Shown here: one piece after another, positions 1-4,909 of the stretch
Layout: every line of letters starts with the position of its first letter
How positions within the stretch are numbered: position 1 is the stretch's first letter
NCBI GenBank assembly: GCA_003519585.1
Contig: DOWL01000071.1
Coordinates: forward strand, 9,876-15,528
Direction: 5' to 3'
Origin: Nocardioides sp.
GTDB taxonomy: Bacteria; Actinomycetota; Actinomycetes; Propionibacteriales; Nocardioidaceae
Length of the DNA: 5,653 bases
Program-made: the position numbers and the translations under genes
The notes under the pieces: generated by a model
Database searches by the model: none
Told to the model about the DNA's origin: nothing
What the model saw: the letters and a program-made list of their open reading frames with translations, nothing else

Positions 1-446
1 GCGGTCTGGCCCTGCTCTGGGTGGGCTTCACGACCGGGACCGGGACGGCACCCCGCCAGCCCGAGGCGGCGAGGAGCACCCGGGCGGCGGCGATCCTCGA
101 CGGGCTGAGCAACGTCGGCCCGGCGGCGTCGTTCTCCATGGCGGGACTGCTCGGCTTCGGTGGGCCCAAGAGGCTCGTGCTCACCTTCCTCGCCATGGCG
201 GCGATCACCAACGCCGAACTCCGCGACGTCCTCGACCTGTCGCTCGTCGCGGTCTACCTCGTGGTCTCGACCGCCTTCGTCTCGGTGCCCGTCGGCATCG
301 TCCTGGTCGCCGGCGAGCGCGCCTCCGAGCTCCTGGCCCGTGGCCAGAACTGGGTGAGCGACCACTCCGCCGTGCTCCGCAAGTGGCTCTCCAGCGTGAT
401 CGGCTTGATCCTCGTGATCGACGGACTGGCCAGGCTGCTGACCTGA
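1..446 (+). CDS. GAP family membrane protein (Sap/SfLAP-like), C-terminal part, 5' end off the window
   Basis: The reading frame is open from base 3 to the TGA at 444-446 and gives about 147 visible residues. No start is needed inside the window: the GTG at 21 lies inside a hydrophobic stretch (GLALLWVGF), so the gene starts upstream. What is visible is a polar cytoplasmic-type loop (about residues 10-30), the GLSNVGP motif at 34-40, a GGPKR motif at 53-57, and then three hydrophobic segments near 58-70, 76-103 and 125-146. This matches the second half of the six-helix GAP/SfLAP family, whose mycobacterial members (Sap, Gap) take part in moving sulfolipid or glycopeptidolipid to the cell surface. 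The intact protein at 2734-3414 on the other strand has the same loop-then-NxxGP layout, which supports the family call. The substrate cannot be told from the sequence. A different small six-helix exporter (LysE-like) is the main alternative. Confidence 0.72.
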   Translation, partial: GLALLWVGFTTGTGTAPRQPEAARSTRAAAILDGLSNVGPAASFSMAGLLGFGGPKRLVLTFLAMAAITNAELRDVLDLSLVAVYLVVSTAFVSVPVGIVLVAGERASELLARGQNWVSDHSAVLRKWLSSVIGLILVIDGLARLLT

Positions 447-462
447 CTACCGCCGGTGGTAG
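447..462 (+). terminator. Short hairpin directly after the first GAP gene (weak terminator candidate)
   Basis: CTACC (447-451) pairs with GGTAG (458-462) around a 6-nt loop GCCGGT, starting on the base after the stop codon. There is no T-run downstream. A 5-bp stem in GC-rich DNA can arise by chance, so only its position right behind the stop argues for a role. Confidence 0.25.
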
Positions 463-566
463 AGCGGGTGCCATCGCTGCGACGGTTTCGACACTCAACC
501 ACCGTGCGGTGCCATTCCCTTCATCCGCTTCGGGTGAGGCATCCGGGCGGGCATTCGGCTGGGATC

Positions 567-570
567 GGAG
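567..570 (+). promoter_or_regulatory. Ribosome binding site that fixes the phosphodiesterase start
   Basis: GGAG lies 5 nt before the ATG at 576. The frame stays open further upstream to a GTG at 456, but those extra 40 residues are Arg/His-rich, have no family character and lack a comparable Shine-Dalgarno sequence. The ATG at 576 is therefore preferred. Confidence 0.65.
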
Positions 571-575
571 CTGTC

Positions 576-2747
576 ATGACGAACCAGGAAGCCGCCTCGG
601 CGCGCACGCAGGTGGCGGGTCAGCTGACCCGCGAGAGCTGGCAGCGGCCGTGGTACGCCCAGCTCGCCGCGTTCGTGGCCTCGGTCCTCGTCATGGTTCC
701 GGCCGTGTGGATCTGCGACTGGTTGCTCCCCGGCTTCCACGCCGGGGTGCCGGGCGGCCCGTTCCTGTTCGCGGCGGTCCTGGGGATCGTGGCGGTCATC
801 GTCCAGCCGATCCTGGTGGGAGCCGCTGTCCGGCTGGGCTGGATCGGGGTGCTGCTGCTGGCGTTCCTCGGGCAGGCGCTGATCGTGGTCATCGCCGCGG
901 CGATCCTGCCGATGGTCAAGCTCGACGACTACTGGTCGGCGTTCGTCGTGGCCATCGTGGTCGGCCTAGTCAGCACCCTCCTCGGCTGGTTCGGCAGCGC
1001 CGGGACCTCGCAGGTCCTGGTCGGCCGGCTCGTGTCGCGGCACCACCGCCGCCCGATCCAGGTGGCCGATCCGGAGGTGGACGGTGTGGTGTTCGTCCAG
1101 ATGGACGGCGTCCCGTTCCCGGTGCTCCAGATGGCCGTCACAGCGGGCACGGTGCCGACGCTGTCGCGGTGGATCCGCTCGGGTAGCCACCGGATGACGG
1201 AGTGGACACCTAAGCTGCCCGCGACCACGCCCGCCAGCCAGATGGGCATCCTGCACGGCGTCATCGACGGCATCCCGGCGTTCCGCTGGTACGACCGGGA
1301 GCGGGACCGGGTGCTGGTGGCGAACAAGCCCGCCGACGCCGCCGTGATCGAGGGCGACATGTCGACGGGCCGAGGGCTGCTGGTCGACGACGGCGTCAGC
1401 ATCAGCAACCTGTTCACCGGCGATGCCCCGGCCGCCGTCCTCACGATGAGTCGGCGCGTCCGCGGTGGCGAGCTGGCCCAGCGCGCGGTCGCCAACTTCG
1501 TGCTCAATCCGTCGGGGTTGACCCGGGCGCTGTCCCGATCGGTGTCGGAGCTGTTCCGGGACCGGTTCCAGGCCAGGCGGGCGATCCGCCGCGACGTCCA
1601 ACCGCGCTGCGAGCGCACCTGGGAGACGGCGCTGCTCCGCTCGGTCACCAACGGCGCACTGCGCGACCTCAACACGATCCTCGTGGCCGAGCACATGCTC
1701 CGCGGCACCCGTTCGATCTACGTCGACTACGTCGACTACGACGAGGTGGCCCACCACGCCGGCGTACTCCGGCCCGAGAGCCTCGAGGCGTTGGAGGCGA
1801 TCGACGGCGTGCTGCACCAGCTGGAGCTGGTGGCCTCGGCGGCGCCGCGCCGCTACCGGTTCGTGATCCTCTCCGACCACGGCCAGTCGCAGGGCGCGAT
1901 CTTCGCCGACCGGTACGGCGAGGACCTGGCGACGTTGGTAGCGCGGTTGGCGAACAGCGACGTAGCCGCCTCCGACGACAGCGTGGAAGGCTGGGGTCGC
2001 ACCAAGGCCCTGGTCGACGAGCTCGCAGCCGGGGACGGCGTCAGCAGCAGGGCGGGGACGACGGCTTCGCGAGCGATGGACCGGCACGAGCGCAACGTGC
2101 CGGAGGTGGTCAGTCCGGGCGAGGCCGCCCAGGGCCGCACGGCCACCCGGTCCGACGACCGCCCGGCCACCGGCGACGAGACGTTCCATGTCTTCGGGTC
2201 GGGCAACCTCGGGCTCATCTACGTGCGTGGTGAGAAGGAGCGCCTGGACCGAGCCGAGCTGCACCGCCGGTACCCCGGCCTGGTGCGGGGGCTGGCCGAG
2301 CACCCTGGCGTCGGGTTCGTCGTGGTGATGGATGAGGGCGGGCCGATCGCCTTGGGCAACCACGGCTCGCACCGGCTCGACGACGGCCACGTCGAGGGCG
2401 AGGACCCGCTGACGCCGTTCGGGCACTACGCGCCGGAGTTCGTCAGGCGCGTCGCGCACCGTCCCGAGGCGCCCGACATCTACGTCAACAGCTTGGTCGA
2501 GCCGGGCACCGAGGAGGTGGCGGCGTTCGAGGGACTGGTGGGGTGTCACGGCGGCCTCGGCGGCTGGCAGGACCGTGCCAGTGCGGTCATCCCGACCGAC
2601 GTCCCGTTCCCGGAGGACCGCATCGTCGGGGCCGACGCGCTGCACGTGGCGCTCTGCGCGATCCTGCGCCACTGCGGGCACCGCCAGGACGTCGCGTACG
2701 ACGGAGTCGCGCCGGCCGAGCCGGCCGCGGGCGTCACCGGCTCCTGA
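576..2747 (+). CDS. Membrane-anchored alkaline-phosphatase-superfamily phosphodiesterase with N-terminal four-helix 'phage holin 4'-like domain
   Basis: The protein has 723 residues. Four hydrophobic helices lie at about 29-52, 62-85, 87-112 and 120-140; this block resembles the mycobacterial four-TM 'phage holin superfamily IV' domain and accounts for the misleading name 'phage holin family protein' given to such proteins. A type I phosphodiesterase/nucleotide pyrophosphatase-like domain follows, with a full set of expected metal and nucleophile residues: D177 in QMDGVP, T217/T218 in PATTPAS, D389 and H393 in DYDEVAHHAG, D434 and H435 in SDHGQ, and H658 in GCHGG. The enzyme is thus probably active, hydrolysing a phospho-mono- or diester with two metal ions next to the membrane. 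The substrate is unknown; a lipid headgroup or envelope polymer is an inference. Residues about 460-535 form a polar, low-complexity insert between the SDHG motif and the final part of the domain. The membrane part has no visible sign of being a lysis holin, and no phage genes are nearby. The 3' end overlaps the convergent GAP gene by 14 bp. Confidence 0.85.
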   Translation: MTNQEAASARTQVAGQLTRESWQRPWYAQLAAFVASVLVMVPAVWICDWLLPGFHAGVPGGPFLFAAVLGIVAVIVQPILVGAAVRLGWIGVLLLAFLGQALIVVIAAAILPMVKLDDYWSAFVVAIVVGLVSTLLGWFGSAGTSQVLVGRLVSRHHRRPIQVADPEVDGVVFVQMDGVPFPVLQMAVTAGTVPTLSRWIRSGSHRMTEWTPKLPATTPASQMGILHGVIDGIPAFRWYDRERDRVLVANKPADAAVIEGDMSTGRGLLVDDGVSISNLFTGDAPAAVLTMSRRVRGGELAQRAVANFVLNPSGLTRALSRSVSELFRDRFQARRAIRRDVQPRCERTWETALLRSVTNGALRDLNTILVAEHMLRGTRSIYVDYVDYDEVAHHAGVLRPESLEALEAIDGVLHQLELVASAAPRRYRFVILSDHGQSQGAIFADRYGEDLATLVARLANSDVAASDDSVEGWGRTKALVDELAAGDGVSSRAGTTASRAMDRHERNVPEVVSPGEAAQGRTATRSDDRPATGDETFHVFGSGNLGLIYVRGEKERLDRAELHRRYPGLVRGLAEHPGVGFVVVMDEGGPIALGNHGSHRLDDGHVEGEDPLTPFGHYAPEFVRRVAHRPEAPDIYVNSLVEPGTEEVAAFEGLVGCHGGLGGWQDRASAVIPTDVPFPEDRIVGADALHVALCAILRHCGHRQDVAYDGVAPAEPAAGVTGS

Positions 2748-2753
2748 GGCCCG
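2728..2753. terminator. Symmetric hairpin centred on the convergent gene overlap (bidirectional terminator candidate)
   Basis: CGGGC (2728-2732) pairs with GCCCG (2749-2753). After a G/G mismatch, TCA (2734-2736) pairs with TGA (2745-2747), leaving an 8-nt loop at 2737-2744. The two inner arms are exactly the stop codons of the two converging genes, so the dyad is centred on their 14-bp overlap. There is no T-run on either side, as is common for actinobacterial terminators. A second small stem, GCCGGC at 2711-2716 and 2720-2725, lies just upstream. Partial pairing in GC-rich DNA could be chance. Confidence 0.4.
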
Positions 2754-3414
2754 TCACCGCGTCGAAGAGCACGACCACGCCGATCGCCATCGCCGCGACG
2801 GCGAACACCGTCGGCCCCGCGACGGCGACGCGTCGCCGCAACTCGGTGAGGTACGCCGTGGCCTCGCCCGGCCGCCGCGCGTAGAACACGTACATCCCCC
2901 CGACGCTGGCGGTCGAGGCGATCACGAACAGGACGAACGCGAGGAGGGTGACCAGCGGTGACGAATGGTGGTGAGCGACGACCACCGCAGCGGCGATCGT
3001 GATCGCCCACGGCTGTTTCAGAACGCCGACGGCGGCGGCCCCACGCGGACCGAGCTGGTTGAGGCGCCCGGCCCAGCGCGCGGCCGAGGAGTCGTCGGGT
3101 GCGGCGGTGGGCTCGTCGACGACGTCGTGGCGACGCCGCCACTGCCGGATCCCGATCACCACGAGCGCCACGCCCACCAGCGCTTCGAGGATCAGCAGCC
3201 CGGTGCGACCGTCGCCGCGCTGGGCGCTGCGGGACGAGCCGACGAGGTAGCCGAAGGCGAAGACGATCGTCAACGACGCCGCCCAGCCGACCAGGAACGC
3301 GCCGGCGTTGACCCGGGCCCGAGCCGTGCCGAGGACGACGATGAACACCACGATGGTGGCCGGGGACAGGCTGGCCATCAGCCCGAGTCCGAAGATGGAG
3401 AGGATCAGACCCAT
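2734..3414 (-). CDS. GAP family membrane protein (Sap/SfLAP-like), intact
   Basis: The protein has 226 residues and about six membrane segments (near 3-25, 38-60, 71-90, 127-147, 152-178 and 198-219), split by a polar loop at 92-118. The N-terminal motif SLSPATI at 16-21 and the LNQLGP motif at 118-123 are typical of the GAP/SfLAP family, which in mycobacteria includes the sulfolipid-1 addressing protein Sap and the glycopeptidolipid protein Gap. A role in exporting or placing an envelope lipid is family-based inference. The ATG at 3414 is the only reasonable start: an in-frame TGA lies at 3436-3438, and the first helix begins right after the start. A strong purine-rich site (AGAGGAGG, 3429-3436) precedes it, but at a long spacing of 14 nt. 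The gene runs opposite to the phosphodiesterase and shares its last 14 bp with it; upstream it is divergent from the AI-2E transporter. Confidence 0.78.
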   Translation of the reverse strand: MGLILSIFGLGLMASLSPATIVVFIVVLGTARARVNAGAFLVGWAASLTIVFAFGYLVGSSRSAQRGDGRTGLLILEALVGVALVVIGIRQWRRRHDVVDEPTAAPDDSSAARWAGRLNQLGPRGAAAVGVLKQPWAITIAAAVVVAHHHSSPLVTLLAFVLFVIASTASVGGMYVFYARRPGEATAYLTELRRRVAVAGPTVFAVAAMAIGVVVLFDAVTGLRSR

Positions 3415-3428
3415 CGCGAGGTTCCACG

Positions 3429-3436
3429 CCTCCTCT
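3429..3436 (-). promoter_or_regulatory. Strong but distant ribosome binding site of the intact GAP gene
   Basis: On the minus strand AGAGGAGG is an almost ideal anti-16S match, but 14 nt separate it from the ATG at 3414, against the usual 5-9. No in-frame start lies closer to it; the GTG in between is out of frame. Confidence 0.45.
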
Positions 3437-3445
3437 CATCGGACG

Positions 3446-3460
3446 ACCGCAGTACGCGGT
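3446..3460. promoter_or_regulatory. Perfect inverted repeat ACCGC-N5-GCGGT in the divergent promoter region
   Basis: Arms of 5 bp (3446-3450 and 3456-3460) flank AGTAC. The dyad directly abuts TACACT (3461-3466), a possible -10 element reading towards the transporter. It lies upstream of both divergent genes, as an operator would. The arms are short, so this is a candidate only. Confidence 0.3.
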
Positions 3461-3490
3461 TACACTGGCGATTCTCGCGGCGCGCCCGCG

Positions 3491-3507
3491 TCACCCATCG
3501 CGGGTGA
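3491..3507. promoter_or_regulatory. Perfect inverted repeat TCACCC-N5-GGGTGA upstream of the AI-2E transporter gene
   Basis: Arms of 6 bp (3491-3496 and 3502-3507) flank ATCGC. The centre is about 44 bp before the ATG at 3543 and about 32 bp before the -10-like TAATGT, a position typical for a regulator site. It could be an operator for a dimeric transcription factor; which one cannot be told. Confidence 0.35.
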
Positions 3508-3530
3508 GCCCGTTCGGGGCGTCGATTTCC

Positions 3531-3536
3531 TAATGT
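3531..3536 (+). promoter_or_regulatory. -10-like TAATGT suggesting a leaderless transporter mRNA
   Basis: TAATGT fits the actinobacterial -10 core TANNNT and ends 6 nt before the A of the ATG at 3543, so transcription could begin at or next to the start codon. No Shine-Dalgarno sequence is present before this ATG, which fits leaderless translation. No convincing -35 hexamer is visible. The same bases contain an in-frame TAA (3531-3533) that rules out any earlier start. Confidence 0.4.
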
Positions 3537-3542
3537 GGCCCC

Positions 3543-4664
3543 ATGCCACTGGGTGCCGCGGACAGCTCACGCGCCGCGAATGGTGTCGACGGCACCACCA
3601 TCAGGACTCTGCCGCGCTCGATCGTGCTGCTGCTCGGCATCGCGGGAGCGGTCGCGCTGGGCTTCGGGATCAAGGGCGCCGCGGGGATCATCGCGCCGAC
3701 GATGCTGGCCTTCGTGCTGACCATCGCGGTGCTGCCGATCTACAAGCTGGCGGGCCGGCACCGCTGGCCCAACTGGGCGGCGATCCTGACCGCCCTCGTG
3801 GCGGCCTACCTCATCCTCGTGATCATGGTCGTCGGCGTCGTCGTCTGCGTCGTCAAGTTCGCCGACCTGCTCCCGACCTACGCCAAGCAGGCCGACGATC
3901 TCACCAAGGACGTCACGAACTTCCTCGACAACCTCGGGCTGAGCACGAGCGAGACCAGCACGGCCTTGTCCAACCTCGATCCGATGAAGCTGATCGGGCC
4001 GCTCACTGACCTGGCCTCGGGGGTCCTCGGCGCGTTCGGCTCGTTGTTCTTCCTGGTCACCCTGATGTTCTTCTTCGTGGTGGCGGTGCCCGGGTTCGCG
4101 CCGCGCGCCCGCGCTTTCCAGTACGCCAAGCCGGAGCTGGCGGCGGCGTTCGCGAAGTTCCTCCAGGGCTCGCAGACCTACCTGCTGATGACGGCTCTCT
4201 TCGGCGCCATCGTCGGTGTCCTGGACGCAGGGGCACTCTGGCTGCTCGGAGTCCCGCTGCCGCTGGTCTGGGGCTTCTTCTCGTTCCTCACCAACTTCAT
4301 CCCCAACATCGGCTTCGTCATCGGCGTGATCCCGCCGGCCTTCCTGGCCCTGCTCGACGGGGGCTGGTCGGAGATGTTGTGGGTGATCGTGGCCTACTCC
4401 GTCCTCAACGTCACGATCCAGACCTTCATCCAGCCACGCATCGTCGGCAACTCGGTCGGCCTCAGCGCCGAGATCACCTTCATGTCTCTGGTCGTCTGGA
4501 CCTTCCTGCTCGGCGCGCTCGGCGCGCTCCTCGCCGTACCCATGACGCTGCTCTTCAGAGCGATCTTCCTCGACTCGGATGATCGGACGAGATGGGTCGC
4601 GCCGCTCATCGATGCCACGGTCTCGGAGGATGCGCTACCTCCCGCAGCCGCCGAGACTGGCTGA
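3543..4664 (+). CDS. AI-2E family transporter (TqsA/PerM type)
   Basis: The protein has 373 residues, a usual length for the family. Hydrophobic segments lie at about 26-41, 46-67, 78-104, 158-182, 211-236, 238-268, 276-295 and 312-343, with the typical soluble stretch between the third and fourth (about 105-157). Family signatures are FLTNFIPNIG at 248-257, followed by the IPP of GVIPP, QPRIVG at 297-302 and GALGALLAVP at 324-333. Members have been reported as an autoinducer-2 exporter (TqsA) and as cation/proton antiporters, so the name does not prove a role in quorum sensing here; the substrate is unknown. The start is fixed by an in-frame TAA at 3531-3533 and the start of the first helix. 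The gene is divergent from the GAP gene and convergent with the formate dehydrogenase operon, with only 2 bp between the two stop codons. Its last codons contain a strong hairpin (4620-4657). Confidence 0.88.
   Translation: MPLGAADSSRAANGVDGTTIRTLPRSIVLLLGIAGAVALGFGIKGAAGIIAPTMLAFVLTIAVLPIYKLAGRHRWPNWAAILTALVAAYLILVIMVVGVVVCVVKFADLLPTYAKQADDLTKDVTNFLDNLGLSTSETSTALSNLDPMKLIGPLTDLASGVLGAFGSLFFLVTLMFFFVVAVPGFAPRARAFQYAKPELAAAFAKFLQGSQTYLLMTALFGAIVGVLDAGALWLLGVPLPLVWGFFSFLTNFIPNIGFVIGVIPPAFLALLDGGWSEMLWVIVAYSVLNVTIQTFIQPRIVGNSVGLSAEITFMSLVVWTFLLGALGALLAVPMTLLFRAIFLDSDDRTRWVAPLIDATVSEDALPPAAAETG
4620..4657. terminator. Long symmetric hairpin at the AI-2E/formate dehydrogenase junction (terminator candidate)
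   Basis: GTCTCGG (4620-4626) pairs with CCGAGAC (4651-4657), then GG (4628-4629) with CC (4648-4649), then TGCG (4631-4634) with CGCA (4643-4646), around an 8-nt loop at 4635-4642. That is 13 base pairs broken by two single mismatches, placed symmetrically; C4618-G4659 and a G/T wobble can extend it. For the minus-strand operon it begins about 9 nt after the delta-subunit stop, an ideal terminator position. For the plus-strand transporter it lies in the last codons before the stop. No T-run follows on either strand. Confidence 0.6.
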
Positions 4665-4666
4665 GT

Positions 4667-4909
4667 TCAGGGGTGCGCGTCGGGCTCGGTGCGCGCGGCG
4701 TGGGTGGCCAAGCGGCCGGCCGCCTCGATCAGGAGCGGGTCGAGAGCATCGTCCTGCTCGGCGACGAGGGCCTCGAGGCTCCGGCGCATGCTGGGCGGCC
4801 AGAACGTCTCGATGTGGCGGGCGATCCCCTCGGCCGCTTCGGGCGTGGGCAGGTGCGCGAACTGGCGAGCGATGTCGTTGCCCATCCGCGCGTCGGGAGA
4901 ACCGGTCAC
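4667..4909 (-). CDS. fdsD: Formate dehydrogenase subunit delta
   Basis: This is a small soluble protein of 80 residues. The segment around residues 9-16 (MGNDIARQ) and the GIARHIETFWPPSMRRSL stretch at about 28-45 match the FdsD family pattern (M-x-N-x-I-A, then a G-[IV]-A-x-H-I-x-x-F-W-x-P-x-M-R motif). FdsD proteins accompany cytoplasmic NAD-dependent molybdenum formate dehydrogenases and are needed for an active enzyme, without a known cofactor of their own. I choose the GTG at 4907-4909 as the start: it overlaps the TGA of the alpha subunit (GTGA, 4 bp), has GGAG 8 nt upstream, and gives the short N-terminal lead common in the family. The ATG at 4885 would give a 72-residue alternative. 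The overlap points to translational coupling with the alpha subunit. A hairpin just past the stop probably ends the operon. Confidence 0.85.
   Translation of the reverse strand: MTGSPDARMGNDIARQFAHLPTPEAAEGIARHIETFWPPSMRRSLEALVAEQDDALDPLLIEAAGRLATHAARTEPDAHP

Noticed and set aside
500..511. Palindrome CACCG-TG-CGGTG before the phosphodiesterase gene
   Set aside because: Only 5-bp arms, no promoter elements around it; likely chance in GC-rich DNA. No TANNNT -10 element is visible in 447-575.
576..1000. Prophage or lysis cassette suggested by the holin-like domain
   Set aside because: No endolysin, other phage genes, attachment sites or composition change; the domain is the membrane anchor of a large enzyme.
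383..1186. 267-codon plus-strand frame across the first intergenic region
   Set aside because: Gly/Arg/Pro-rich frame-shifted reading of the phosphodiesterase gene; no family pattern.
1722..1739. Tandem 9-bp repeat GTCGACTAC
   Set aside because: It encodes VDYVDY just before the metal-binding D389 in the phosphodiesterase; protein constraint explains it better than a DNA element.
966..2681. 571-codon open frame on the minus strand, antisense to the phosphodiesterase
   Set aside because: Arg/Ala/Val/Gly/Pro-rich composition with no domain; expected shadow of a GC-rich gene on the other strand.
2546..3439. 297-codon minus-strand frame overlapping the intact GAP gene
   Set aside because: Extremely Arg-rich and without hydrophobic segments or motifs; the overlapping frame at 2734-3414 has clear family features.
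3543..4664. Quorum-sensing (autoinducer-2) export system
   Set aside because: No luxS or signalling genes nearby, and the AI-2E family is functionally mixed, so the name alone is not evidence.
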